Assembly (NCBI GenBank): GCA_036756425.1
Contig: DAIOLC010000001.1
Span: 124,001 to 188,000 of the forward strand
Reading direction: 5' to 3'
Source: UBA6115 sp012514225
GTDB lineage: Bacteria; Bacillota; Clostridia; Christensenellales; Aristaeellaceae
Length of the DNA: 64,000 nt
In this document: one piece after another, positions 16,664 through 24,997 of the stretch
How the letters are laid out: each line of letters starts with the position of its first letter
How positions within the stretch are numbered: position 1 is the stretch's first letter
Notes under the pieces: model-generated
Seen by the model: the letters and a program-made list of their open reading frames with translations, nothing else
What the model was told of the DNA's origin: nothing
The model's database searches: none
Position numbers and translations under genes: made by a program

Positions 16664-18019
16664 ATGCAAGAGTATCGCGTGCTGTCCGCAACCGCCATCC
16701 TAGGATACGGCTTCCCGATGGCTTCCTTCGAGGAAGGCCTGACCAGGAACCCGCACCTCATCGCGGTGGACGCCGGCTCCACGGACCCCGGGCCATATTA
16801 CCTGGGGGCGGGGGTTTCCTTCACCGACCGGGGCGCAGTCAAGCGCGACCTGGAGGCCATGCTGACCGCCGGCGTCAATAGGGACATCCCTGTCGTCATC
16901 GGGACGGCCGGCGGCAGCGGGGCGGACCGGCACCTGGCCTGGTGCAGGGACATCATCCTGGAAATCGCGAAGGAGCAAGCCCTCCATTTCCGCATGGCGG
17001 TCATCCGCGCGGAAATCCCCAAGGAAGAGGTGCGCCAGGCGATGGGGGAAGGCAGGGTCAGGCCCTTGAGCCCAGCCCCTGAACTGGAGGAAGAAACACT
17101 GGAGCAGACGGCTGCCATCGTCGCCCAGATGGGAATCGAGCCCATCATCCGCGCGCTGGACGAAGGCGCGCAGGTCGTCCTCGCCGGCCGGTGCTATGAC
17201 CCGGCCGTATTCGCCGCGCCGGCTATCCGCGCGGGGTTTGACCACGCGCTGGCCGTCCACATGGGCAAAATCCTGGAGTGCGCCGCCATCGCGGCGACGC
17301 CGGGCTCCGGCTCCGATTGCATGTTCGGCACCCTTTACAGGGACTCCTTCGACGTGGAGCCATTGAGCCCCGCCAGGAAGTGCACGACGCTCTCCGTCGC
17401 CGCCCACACCTTGTACGAGAAGACAGACCCCTACCTGCTGCCGGGGCCGGGCGGTCACCTGGACTTGCGGGAGACAAAATTCACCCAGGTATCCGACCGG
17501 GTGGCGCGGGTCAGCGGCAGCCGGTACGTCAAGTCGCCCCGCTACACCATCAAGCTGGAAGGTGCGCGGCGCATCGGGTACCGGACGGTGTCCATCGCAG
17601 GCGCCCGGGACCCCGTCCTGCTGCAGCGCATCGACGAAATCACGCAGGGCGTACGGGAGCGGGTCAAGGACAACTTCAAGTCCTCCGGCATCGCGTATGA
17701 TTTGCTGTTCACCATCTACGGCTGCGACGGGGTAATGGGCAGCCTGGAGCCCCTTCGGCAGGTGGAAGGGCACGAAATCGGCATCGTCATCGAGGCGGTG
17801 TCCGACACCCAGGCGCATGCAGACACCATCTGCGCCGCCGCGCGGTCCACCATGCTGCATTACGGGTACGAGGGCCGCCGCGCCACGGCGGGCAACCTGG
17901 CCTTCCCGTACTCGCCCAGCGATTTCCACGCGGGCGAGGTCTACGTCTTCAGCGTCTACCACCTCATGGAGGTCGACGACCCCTGCGCGTATTTCCCGAT
18001 GACCATGGAACAGGTCTGA
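16664..18019 (+). CDS. AtuA-like (DUF1446) protein in the methylaspartate cluster
   Basis: A 451-residue protein of the DUF1446/AtuA type (acyclic terpene utilization). Visible blocks are the Gly-rich VIGTAGGSGADRHLAWC near residues 65-85, VVLAGRCYDPAVFAAP, TPGSGSDCMFGTLYRDSF, LPGPGGHLDLRE and ARDPVLLQRIDEI. The biochemical activity of this family is not settled. AtuA itself is in a geraniol/citronellol pathway, where its role is unclear. Here it follows methylaspartate ammonia-lyase and precedes its usual partner DUF4387, so it may act on mesaconate or citramalate. That is inference from position only. Confidence 0.82.
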   Translation: MQEYRVLSATAILGYGFPMASFEEGLTRNPHLIAVDAGSTDPGPYYLGAGVSFTDRGAVKRDLEAMLTAGVNRDIPVVIGTAGGSGADRHLAWCRDIILEIAKEQALHFRMAVIRAEIPKEEVRQAMGEGRVRPLSPAPELEEETLEQTAAIVAQMGIEPIIRALDEGAQVVLAGRCYDPAVFAAPAIRAGFDHALAVHMGKILECAAIAATPGSGSDCMFGTLYRDSFDVEPLSPARKCTTLSVAAHTLYEKTDPYLLPGPGGHLDLRETKFTQVSDRVARVSGSRYVKSPRYTIKLEGARRIGYRTVSIAGARDPVLLQRIDEITQGVRERVKDNFKSSGIAYDLLFTIYGCDGVMGSLEPLRQVEGHEIGIVIEAVSDTQAHADTICAAARSTMLHYGYEGRRATAGNLAFPYSPSDFHAGEVYVFSVYHLMEVDDPCAYFPMTMEQV

Positions 18020-18031
18020 AAAGGAGCGGCC

Positions 18032-18355
18032 GTGACCAGGAGCATTACGGAACTGACCAACATCATCCGCAGCAAGAACTCAGGCCCCTATGAGCTCACG
18101 CTCGACCTGATGTTCAACTCGGAGGAGAACTACCGCTTTGTCAGCAGCCGGAACATCATCGACGAGGCGCTGATTTGCAGGCTGTACCGCATTTCGCCCG
18201 GGCAGATTATCGGCATCGTCCACTTTGAGCCGGCGAACGCCATCAAGGTGACCATCGCGCGCCCCCTGTGCTCCGGCGATTTGGGGGAGACGGACGTCTA
18301 CGGCGCCCAGCAGCACGCGCCGCTCCTGTCCATCACCGTGGACATGCCCGAATGA
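18032..18355 (+). CDS. DUF4387 domain protein
   Basis: A 107-residue small protein matching the DUF4387 pattern: ITELTNIIRSKNSGPYELTL at the start, RNIIDEALICRLYRI, and VHFEPANAIKVTIARPLCSG. In other genomes this domain is encoded beside or fused to DUF1446/AtuA proteins, so it is probably the small subunit of the same enzyme. The start is GTG at 18032 after AAAAGGAG. No catalytic residues can be assigned. The 12-base gap to the AtuA-like gene supports co-translation. Confidence 0.82.
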   Translation: MTRSITELTNIIRSKNSGPYELTLDLMFNSEENYRFVSSRNIIDEALICRLYRISPGQIIGIVHFEPANAIKVTIARPLCSGDLGETDVYGAQQHAPLLSITVDMPE

Positions 18356-18377
18356 GCGCGGGGCGGCGGGTTCACCC

Positions 18378-19298
18378 GTGAGCACCCTGACCGGCCAGGA
18401 ACCGCTGTACAGCGTATACTTCGCACCGCGGGGCTATGCGCGCATGGTCCAGATGGGCCGGGAAATCGCGCAGCGCCACCTGATGGCCTTTGACAAGCTC
18501 ATCGGCGTCATCGGGGAGGCAGGGTCGGGCAAAAGCCTGCTCATCCGCGGCATGTTCCCGGGGCTGGAACTGACCAACGACGACAACGGGGTCAACGTCC
18601 GGCCACTGCCCCTATTGGATATCGACGAGACCGGGTTTTACCAGGCGCACACCTACCACATGGACGTGCGTTTCGAGTCCGCCTTCACGCAGCTGCCCCG
18701 GCTTGTGGAGGCCGTGCTTTATGCGCTGGAGCGGGGAAAGCGCGTCATCATCGAGCATTTCGATTTGATTTATCCCTTGCTGAACATCAACGCCGCGCTG
18801 CTCATCGGCATCGGCGACGAAATCATCGTGTCCCGCCCGACGGTGTTCGGCCCGGAGCCGGACGACATCGCCAGGACGGTTTTCGCGTCCATCAAGTACC
18901 GCCGCATGGCGCACACAGCGGAAGACCTGACCGAGCACGCCCTGATGGACAAGCAGGTGGGGCGCTATTCCCACGGGGACGTCCGCCGCGGCTTTTTCCT
19001 GCGCTTCGACCGCGTGGTCAGCATCGACATCCCGCAATTGCAGTCAGAGGTCCAGGGCCTCATCGCGCAGGATTTGCCCATCGCCTACAAGGACCAGCAG
19101 CACATTTACATCGGCAGCCTCCTGCACCGCTGCACGGGGCCGCGCATGCACGTCAGTTCCACCGGCAAGGTGGAGAACTTCCGCTTCCTCGGCGAACTGC
19201 AGTATGACGCGCTGAGCGAGAGCTATTTGCTTGTCGGGCTGGTCGGCGATTCCAACGCGGGGCTCAACCGGGACCTGAATCAGATTTACGTTGGCTAA
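18378..19298 (+). CDS. P-loop protein of the methylaspartate cluster, function unknown
   Basis: A 306-residue protein with a good Walker A motif (GVIGEAGSGKSLLIRGMF, about residues 46-63) and a plausible Walker B-like stretch (GKRVIIEHFDL). The C-terminal part contains HRCTGPRMHVSSTGKVENF. I recall relatives annotated as carrying an 'alanine-tRNA synthetase second additional domain', which this region could be; I cannot verify that. The GTG start at 18378 lacks a strong ribosome site and lies 22 bases after the DUF4387 gene. It is the last gene of the operon. It could be a nucleotide-dependent chaperone or kinase-like enzyme for the pathway; this is a guess. Confidence 0.7.
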   Translation: MSTLTGQEPLYSVYFAPRGYARMVQMGREIAQRHLMAFDKLIGVIGEAGSGKSLLIRGMFPGLELTNDDNGVNVRPLPLLDIDETGFYQAHTYHMDVRFESAFTQLPRLVEAVLYALERGKRVIIEHFDLIYPLLNINAALLIGIGDEIIVSRPTVFGPEPDDIARTVFASIKYRRMAHTAEDLTEHALMDKQVGRYSHGDVRRGFFLRFDRVVSIDIPQLQSEVQGLIAQDLPIAYKDQQHIYIGSLLHRCTGPRMHVSSTGKVENFRFLGELQYDALSESYLLVGLVGDSNAGLNRDLNQIYVG

Positions 19299-20635
19299 AC
19301 CAGCCGATGCCGTTCCCATTTCCCGCTGCGGAACCGCAGGACAAAGAAAACGGAGCGGGCAATCCAGTCCAGGTACATCGCGTACCAGATGCCGTTGACC
19401 TGGAGCTCCATCAGATTGCCCAACACGAAAGAGCCGCCCGTGCGCAGCACGACGACGCTGAACACGGCGGCATACATCACGAAGCGGTTGTCACCCGCGG
19501 CGCGCAGGCTGTTTGGCAACCCGAAGGCCGGCGCCCAGAAAAACACCGCCAGGAAGCTATACAGCAGTATGATATTCCGGGTCAGCGCATGCGCCTCCGG
19601 CGTCAGGTTCAGCATGCCGACCAGCGGCCCGCTCAGCGCCGCCACCAGCCCGCTCATCAGGAACAGGGAAATATAGGAAGCGATTTGGAGCTTGACCGTC
19701 GACTGGCGCGCCTCCCCGGTTCTGCCGGCGCCGATGCATTGGCTGACGATGGTGATGGTCGTCAGGTTGATGGCGTTGGCGGGGATGCTGATATAGGCGG
19801 AGATGGTGGTGGCGGCGGCGTTGGCCGCGATCATCGCGCTGGAATAGCCAGCGATCAGGATGCCGATGACCAGTTTGCAGGCCAGGAAGATGACGTTTTC
19901 CAGCCCGCTGGGCAGCGCGACGCTGAGGATGCGCCGAATCATCGGCAGGTCAAACCGGAATCTGAACGGCTTTGGGAAATGGATGGGCGCGTGCTCGTCC
20001 ATCAGGAAACGGGTGACCATGTACGCGCCGATGAGGCGGGAAAACAGGGTCGCGAGACCGGCGCCGGTGACGTCCATCTTCATCACGTTGATCAGGATGA
20101 CGTTCAGCGCGATTTTCCCGGTGTTCATCATCACGGAGGTCAGCATGGACAGCCGGCTGTACCCCTGGGCGTACAGCATGCTGACGCCGCTGTTGTACAG
20201 CCCGTACAAGGGATAGGACAGGGCGGTGATGACCATGTACCGCCGCCCGTAAGCCATGATGGCCGGGTTGACGCCGGGATACAGCAGCGATAGCAGGGGG
20301 CCGTTGAGCAGGGCGGTCGGCACGGCGATTAGCGTGGAAACGGACAGCACCATCAGGAAGGTCTGCATCGCCGTGTTCTCGGCCGACCCGCGGTCCCGGT
20401 TGCCCAGGTACTGCGCGGCGATGATGGAGCCGCCCGCGCCGATGGCCATGAACACCTGCGTCAGCAGCAGGTTGATATTGTCCACCAAAGAAAAGGCGGC
20501 CAGGGCGGATTCATTGACGCCGGAGAGGAGCATGGTGTCGGCCAGCCCGACCAATACAATCATGAACTGCTCGAAAATCAGCGGAACGAGCAGTTTTTTG
20601 ATGGCTTTTGTGGTGAAAAGGTTAGGCTCTGACAA
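19295..20635 (-). CDS. MATE family efflux transporter
   Basis: About 446 residues with twelve predicted hydrophobic segments in two pseudo-repeats. The NorM/DinF-like blocks GLADTMLLSG, FMAIGAGGSIIAAQYLGNRD and SVALPSGLENVIFLACKLV are present. Such proteins export drugs or metabolites using Na+ or H+ gradients; the substrate is not predictable. No ATG with a ribosome site is available near the usual start. TTG at 20635, which overlaps the end of pepT by 14 bases and follows AGGTG, gives a normal MATE N-terminus. The ATG at 20689 lies inside pepT without a ribosome site. The end overlaps the convergent P-loop gene by 4 bases. Confidence 0.88.
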   Translation of the reverse strand: MSEPNLFTTKAIKKLLVPLIFEQFMIVLVGLADTMLLSGVNESALAAFSLVDNINLLLTQVFMAIGAGGSIIAAQYLGNRDRGSAENTAMQTFLMVLSVSTLIAVPTALLNGPLLSLLYPGVNPAIMAYGRRYMVITALSYPLYGLYNSGVSMLYAQGYSRLSMLTSVMMNTGKIALNVILINVMKMDVTGAGLATLFSRLIGAYMVTRFLMDEHAPIHFPKPFRFRFDLPMIRRILSVALPSGLENVIFLACKLVIGILIAGYSSAMIAANAAATTISAYISIPANAINLTTITIVSQCIGAGRTGEARQSTVKLQIASYISLFLMSGLVAALSGPLVGMLNLTPEAHALTRNIILLYSFLAVFFWAPAFGLPNSLRAAGDNRFVMYAAVFSVVVLRTGGSFVLGNLMELQVNGIWYAMYLDWIARSVFFVLRFRSGKWERHRLV

Positions 20636-21833
20636 CTTCGACCAGCACCTCGGCCATTTTTTCCAGCGCTTCCACCGGGAGGAACTCATACACGCTGTGC
20701 CAGTTCATGCCCCCGGTTCCCAGATTGGGGCAGGGGAGACCCGCGAAGGAAAGGCGCGCGCCGTCCGTCCCGCCGCGGATGGGCACGAAGGCCGGCTCCA
20801 TCCCGCAGGCCCGGACGGCGCGGACCGCGCGCTCCAGCACGTGGGGCACCCGCGCGATCACTTCCTTCATGTTCCGGTAGCTTTCCGTAATCTCGACGGA
20901 CGCGGTGCGCTCGCCTTCGCGCAGGTTGAGGTCGTCCGCGGCCTTCCGCATCAGTTCCTTCTTTTTCTCAAACAAGGCGGCGTCATGGTCACGGATGATG
21001 TAGTCCAGGACGGCGTTTTCTTCGGTTCCGCTGATTTTCCGCAGGTGAAGGAAGCCTTCATACCCTTCCGTCTGCTCCGGGCACATGGCTTCCGGCAATA
21101 GGGCGTGGTATTTCATCGCCAGCTTGGCGGCGTTGATCATTTTACCCTTCGCGTATCCCGGATGCGCGTTGCGGCCACGGATGGTGACCCTGGCGGCGGC
21201 CGCGTTGAAGTTCTCGTATTCGATTTCGTTCAGGGCGCCGCCGTCCACGGTATAGGCGAAGTCGGCCCGGATGCGCTCCAGCTGCAGCTTGGCAGCGCCG
21301 CTGCCGATTTCCTCGTCCGGCGTGAACACGGCCCACACGTCGCCGTGGGGTATATCCGGCCGGTCGGCCAGTATCTCGAACACGCGCAGGATTTCCACGA
21401 TTCCCGCCTTGTCGTCCGCGCCCAGCACCGTGGTGCCGTCCGTGACCACCAGCTCTTGCCCGATAAAACCCTTCAGCGCGGGGAAGTCCTTCTCGTCCAG
21501 GGCGAGGCCCAGCGTCTCGTTGAGCGGCAAGCGCCCCCCTTCGAATCGCCGGACCGCAGGCGCAAAGACGCGGCCTGGAACCGCGTCCGCGGTGTCCAGA
21601 TGGGCGATCAGCGCGATAACCGGCTGCCCCGCGGCGTTGGCGGGCAGGCGGCCGTACACGTAGCTATTTCCGTCGACGTGCACGTCCTGGGCGCCGATTG
21701 ACTCCAGGTCGGCGCGGACGGCCTGCGCCAGGTTCCATTGCCCGGCGGAGCTGGGCGACGCGTTTGACGTTTCGTCGCTGGTGGTGTCCATCCCTGCGTA
21801 ACGGAGAAAGCGCTCCAATGCGGTTTCACGCAT
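20622..21833 (-). CDS. pepT: Peptidase T (tripeptide aminopeptidase)
   Basis: A 403-residue M20 zinc aminopeptidase that releases the N-terminal residue of tripeptides in the cytoplasm. The metal ligands are in place: IALIAHLDTADAVPG (first His and Asp), VLGADDKAGI (bridging Asp), TPDEEIGSGA (catalytic Glu pair), YTVDGG, and the final His in GTGGMNWHSVYEF. GTDGARLSF is also present. The ATG at 21833 follows AGGAGG and overlaps the upstream methyltransferase gene by 8 bases. Family length is exact. Confidence 0.95.
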   Translation of the reverse strand: MRETALERFLRYAGMDTTSDETSNASPSSAGQWNLAQAVRADLESIGAQDVHVDGNSYVYGRLPANAAGQPVIALIAHLDTADAVPGRVFAPAVRRFEGGRLPLNETLGLALDEKDFPALKGFIGQELVVTDGTTVLGADDKAGIVEILRVFEILADRPDIPHGDVWAVFTPDEEIGSGAAKLQLERIRADFAYTVDGGALNEIEYENFNAAAARVTIRGRNAHPGYAKGKMINAAKLAMKYHALLPEAMCPEQTEGYEGFLHLRKISGTEENAVLDYIIRDHDAALFEKKKELMRKAADDLNLREGERTASVEITESYRNMKEVIARVPHVLERAVRAVRACGMEPAFVPIRGGTDGARLSFAGLPCPNLGTGGMNWHSVYEFLPVEALEKMAEVLVEVVRA

Positions 21834-23178
21834 GTCCGGCCTCCTGTGTACTTTTGAACGTCAGCACGTTTTCAACCTCGGCGGTCTGGCAAAACATGTC
21901 GAAAGGCCGCGCGGCGGCCACCCGGTACCCCATGCCGCAAAGCGCCGCGGCGTCCCTGGCCTGGCTGGGCGGGTGGCAGGAGACGTAAATGACCGTTTCC
22001 GGCCTGGCGTCGGCGATGCCCCGGAGCAGAGCGGGGTGCGCCCCCTTGCGCGGCGGGTCCAGCAGCACGGTGTCCGGTGAAAACCCTTCCGCCACCATCC
22101 GCGGGAACGCCTCTTCGGCGAACCCCCGATGGAAGGACGCGTTTTGGATGCCATTCGCCTCCGCATTCCGCCGCGCGTCCCGCACCGCCTGGCCGGACAG
22201 CTCGACGCCTGCCACGCGGGCGCACCGGCGCGCCGCCATCAGGCTCAAGGCGCCGGCGCCGCAGTACAAATCCGCGACGGTATCCCCTATGCCCAGTGTA
22301 GCCTGTTCCAGCACGTAATGGTAGAGTTTACCGCAAATTTCGTGGTTGACCTGCAGGAAGGAGCCGGGGGACAGGGTCATTTCCAGCCCGCCCAGGCTTT
22401 CTTGGAACGGTCCCGCGCCAAACAGGGACCTGAAAGCGGGATTCTCTTGATCCTCGCAATCCCCGCCGGGAAGGGTTATCCCCACATGGCAAAGCGACGG
22501 CAGCGCGGCGCTGAGCCCTTCAACCAGCTCACTTTCCCGTGGGAACCCGCCCCGTTCGCATTCCACGGTCACCGAGACGTCGTTCCGGGAGGAAACCTGG
22601 ACGGTCAGACCGGAGAACAACCGGACGTCATCCCCATTGCAGTTCCGGCTCATCCAGTTCCGGAAAACCCCGGCGGCGACGCTTGCTTCCGGATGGGAAA
22701 TCAGGCAATCGTCCACCGGAATCAGGCGCCGGCTACCACGGGCGAAGAACCCGACGACGGGGACATCTCCCGAAGCGCCGACCTGGTATCTTGTCTTGTT
22801 GCGGTACCGCCAGGGATTGTCCATGCCGACCGCATTTTCGACGCCGGCGTCCAGGCCGCCCACGCGCCGGAGGCAGTCGTCGACCTGGCCCTGCTTGAAT
22901 TCCAGCTGCGCCTCGTATCGCATGTGCTGGCAGGAGCATCCCCCGCACTCCCCGTAGAAGGCGCAGGGTGGGCTGACGCGGTCCTCCGATTCGCTTACAA
23001 GGTGTACGATGGAGCCGAACGCGAAGCGTTTCTGCACGGTATCGACCCGGACTTCCGCTTCCTCGCCCGGCAACAGCCCCGGTACGAACAAGACCTTCCC
23101 GCCCGGGCGGAGCACGCCCTCCGCGTTCATACCAAGGCGTACGCCGGTTCCCGTAAGCGTCTGGCCTGCCTCAAACAA
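21826..23178 (-). CDS. 23S rRNA (uracil-5-)-methyltransferase, RlmD/RlmCD family
   Basis: A 450-residue TrmA-superfamily enzyme that methylates C5 of uridine in 23S rRNA (U1939 and/or U747) using SAM. An N-terminal TRAM domain is followed by a 4Fe-4S motif in PPCAFYGECGGCSCQHM. A Rossmann methyltransferase domain follows (VADLYCGAGALSLMAA, VLLDPPRKGAHP), with the nucleophilic Cys in VIYVSCHPPSQARD. The start is TTG at 23178 after GGGAGGAG at about 7-base spacing. Whether it targets one or both rRNA sites cannot be told from sequence. Confidence 0.92.
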   Translation of the reverse strand: MFEAGQTLTGTGVRLGMNAEGVLRPGGKVLFVPGLLPGEEAEVRVDTVQKRFAFGSIVHLVSESEDRVSPPCAFYGECGGCSCQHMRYEAQLEFKQGQVDDCLRRVGGLDAGVENAVGMDNPWRYRNKTRYQVGASGDVPVVGFFARGSRRLIPVDDCLISHPEASVAAGVFRNWMSRNCNGDDVRLFSGLTVQVSSRNDVSVTVECERGGFPRESELVEGLSAALPSLCHVGITLPGGDCEDQENPAFRSLFGAGPFQESLGGLEMTLSPGSFLQVNHEICGKLYHYVLEQATLGIGDTVADLYCGAGALSLMAARRCARVAGVELSGQAVRDARRNAEANGIQNASFHRGFAEEAFPRMVAEGFSPDTVLLDPPRKGAHPALLRGIADARPETVIYVSCHPPSQARDAAALCGMGYRVAAARPFDMFCQTAEVENVLTFKSTQEAGHA

Positions 23179-23244
23179 GCCGGGACTCCTCCCGCCGGCA
23201 ATAACGGTTGGTCACAGGCCGGCGGACAAACGGCACGGGGACGC

Positions 23245-23946
23245 TCAAAATTCCTTGCCCTCAAAGCGGCGGCACAGCACGTACTTGGAAATCGCGCTGC
23301 GCGAGGACCAGCCGGCGGCCAGGGCGATGACGTCCTTCAAGTACTGCGGTAGGAGCTGGTTGAATTTCACTTCCAGAATGACCTGGTCGGCCGCCAGCGG
23401 CGGCACCGTCGGCAGGTGCGGATTGAAGAGGTCGTGCGAAAACAGGCCGGTTCTTAGCTGCTTGTCGAAGGTCACACGGATGTCTTCCACAGGGTGCATA
23501 TAGGCTTCCCGCGTGTAGTCGACGATAACCACCGGGCGCAGCAGGTTCAGCCGCATTTCGCGGAACACCTCGCGCAGAAGGCCGGAAGAGGTGTTCTCAA
23601 GCCCGGAGGGGTCTCCGGTCATCAGCTGCTCGCACAGGTCGCGGCTGATGACCGCCTGGCGCTTGGCGATGTAGTCGCCGTATTTGCTTTTGCATTCCAT
23701 GCGGATGAAGGAATCAGAGAAGTTGTAAATCCGGATGCGGTATTTGTTCCTTAAGCCGACGCCCGCGATCTTCTCAAAGAGCGCGTCGTCGAAAATCGTG
23801 TCGAAATACAGGGAACGGATATGGTATTCGCCGTTTTCGTCCGCGTTCTCGTCCCGGTTAAGCAGCGCGCGCAACATCCGGGCCAGCACCTCGTACTGCC
23901 CCCGGTTGATATAAAACTTGAGCTCATGGCGGACTTGCGGCGGCAT
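23245..23946 (-). CDS. VTC-domain polyphosphate polymerase-like protein
   Basis: A 233-residue single VTC domain (tunnel-fold). RHELKFYINRGQYEVL at the start gives basic residues, and YHIRSLYFDT, NKYRIRIYNFSD, ECKSKYGDYIAKRQA, VVIVDYTREAY and LEVKFNQ supply alternating charged tunnel residues. In yeast the VTC4 domain makes inorganic polyphosphate from ATP. Bacterial relatives are annotated as polyphosphate polymerase by homology. It is encoded 5 bases after the DUF4956 membrane gene, the usual pair. No ribosome site of its own is seen, so translation is probably coupled. Confidence 0.88.
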   Translation of the reverse strand: MPPQVRHELKFYINRGQYEVLARMLRALLNRDENADENGEYHIRSLYFDTIFDDALFEKIAGVGLRNKYRIRIYNFSDSFIRMECKSKYGDYIAKRQAVISRDLCEQLMTGDPSGLENTSSGLLREVFREMRLNLLRPVVIVDYTREAYMHPVEDIRVTFDKQLRTGLFSHDLFNPHLPTVPPLAADQVILEVKFNQLLPQYLKDVIALAAGWSSRSAISKYVLCRRFEGKEF

Positions 23947-23951
23947 GTCGC

Positions 23952-24659
23952 TTAGACGGCGGTTTCGTTCTGCACGGCGACCAGGGTGGCGTCATAGACG
24001 CCGCGGATGTCCAGCATGTGGCTGACGATGTCGGAGCGCTGGCTGAGCCGCAGGTCCACGGTCATCTCGGCGCCGGAGCGCGTGATGGTCTTGCTGCGCA
24101 CCCGGTAGCTGCGCACGCCGCGGTGAAGCTCCGCGTCGATTTCCTGCTCGGCGGCCGGGTCGTAGTGCAGCACCAGCAGGTAGTTTTCGTTCGTCCTCAT
24201 GCGGACGAAGGACAGCCCGATCATGATGGCGCTGATGAGGGCGACCACGATGAGGGAAATGATGTATGAGCCCGAGCCGATGAGGATGCCCATGGTGATG
24301 GACCAGAACATGTACGCGGTGTCGATCGGGTCCTTGACCGCCGTGCGGAAACGGACGATGGACAGCGCGCCGACCATGCCCATGGACAGCGCCACGTTGG
24401 AGCCGATAGCCATGACGACCGGCGCGGTCACCAGCGTGAGCAGAATCAGCGTGACCGTGAAGGTCGGGTTGTAGAGCACCCCGCGGTAGGTTTTCCGGTA
24501 CACCAGGGATATCACGACGCTGGAAATCAGGGAAAAGAGCAGCACCTGCACGACGTTCATCGGCGTAAAGCGCGAAAACTGCTCCGTCCACCAATTGCTC
24601 AGCGCGATGTCCGTCTTGCTTTGCAGGCCCTGGTCCGCCAATTGCGCGAGAATGCCCAT
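23952..24659 (-). CDS. DUF4956 membrane protein
   Basis: A 235-residue protein with about four transmembrane segments between residues 35 and 150 (VVQVLLFSLISSVVISLVY, FTVTLILLTLVTAPVVMAIG and others). A conserved GMVGALSIVRFRTAVKDP loop and a cytoplasmic ferredoxin-like C-terminal domain follow. This matches DUF4956, which is routinely encoded next to VTC-domain proteins and may be the membrane partner that receives or translocates the polymer (inference). The frame is open to 24701, but the ATG at 24659 follows GGAGGG. Confidence 0.87.
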   Translation of the reverse strand: MGILAQLADQGLQSKTDIALSNWWTEQFSRFTPMNVVQVLLFSLISSVVISLVYRKTYRGVLYNPTFTVTLILLTLVTAPVVMAIGSNVALSMGMVGALSIVRFRTAVKDPIDTAYMFWSITMGILIGSGSYIISLIVVALISAIMIGLSFVRMRTNENYLLVLHYDPAAEQEIDAELHRGVRSYRVRSKTITRSGAEMTVDLRLSQRSDIVSHMLDIRGVYDATLVAVQNETAV

Positions 24660-24699
24660 CTTCACCCTCCGTGTGCGAATCAATCCGATACCGACCGCC

Positions 24700-24727
24700 A
24701 TTATACATCAATTCACGGCAATCGCAA
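24700..24727 (-). promoter_or_regulatory. Promoter of the DUF4956-VTC operon
   Basis: On the minus strand, TATAAT (24705-24700) is preceded 16 bases upstream by TTGCGA (24727-24722). The -10 is perfect and the -35 is weak. Confidence 0.5.
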
Positions 24728-24803
24728 AGGAAACGCCGTTTCCATGGATGGGAAGCGCGGAAGGGAAACGGCATCCGAAATGCGGAATCGGCGCGTTTCC
24801 CGC

Positions 24804-24832
24804 TTGACGGTGCGCCGCCGTCATGGTATTTT
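24804..24832 (+). promoter_or_regulatory. Promoter of tRNA-Val
   Basis: TTGACG (24804-24809), a 17-base spacer and TATTTT (24827-24832), 44 bases before the mature tRNA. Confidence 0.55.
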
Positions 24833-24876
24833 ATTTCCGCGCCGCGGATGCCCTTCAGGACGGCGCAGTCGTATCC

Positions 24877-24952
24877 GGTCTGTTGGCTCAGTTGGTAGAG
24901 CACATCGTTCACATCGATGGGGTCACTGGTTCGAGTCCAGTACAGACCACCA
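24877..24952 (+). tRNA. tRNA-Val (anticodon CAC)
   Basis: A complete cloverleaf: acceptor GGTCTGT/ACAGACC (7 bp), D arm GCTC/GAGC, anticodon stem CATCG/CGATG with 7-base loop TTCACAT (anticodon CAC), variable GGGTC, and T arm ACTGG-TTCGAGT-CCAGT. The discriminator is A and CCA is encoded (24950-24952). It decodes GUG. It stands alone with its own promoter and terminator. Confidence 0.96.
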
Positions 24953-24977
24953 AAAAACCGCCGCATGGCGGTTTTTT
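24952..24977. terminator. Bidirectional intrinsic terminator
   Basis: AAAAAACCGCC and GGCGGTTTTTT form an 11-bp stem around a GCAT loop. The T tract serves the tRNA gene rightward, and the A tract (T on the other strand) serves the leftward HD gene. Confidence 0.9.
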
Positions 24978-24997
24978 ATGTGGACACCGGGCTTCAG

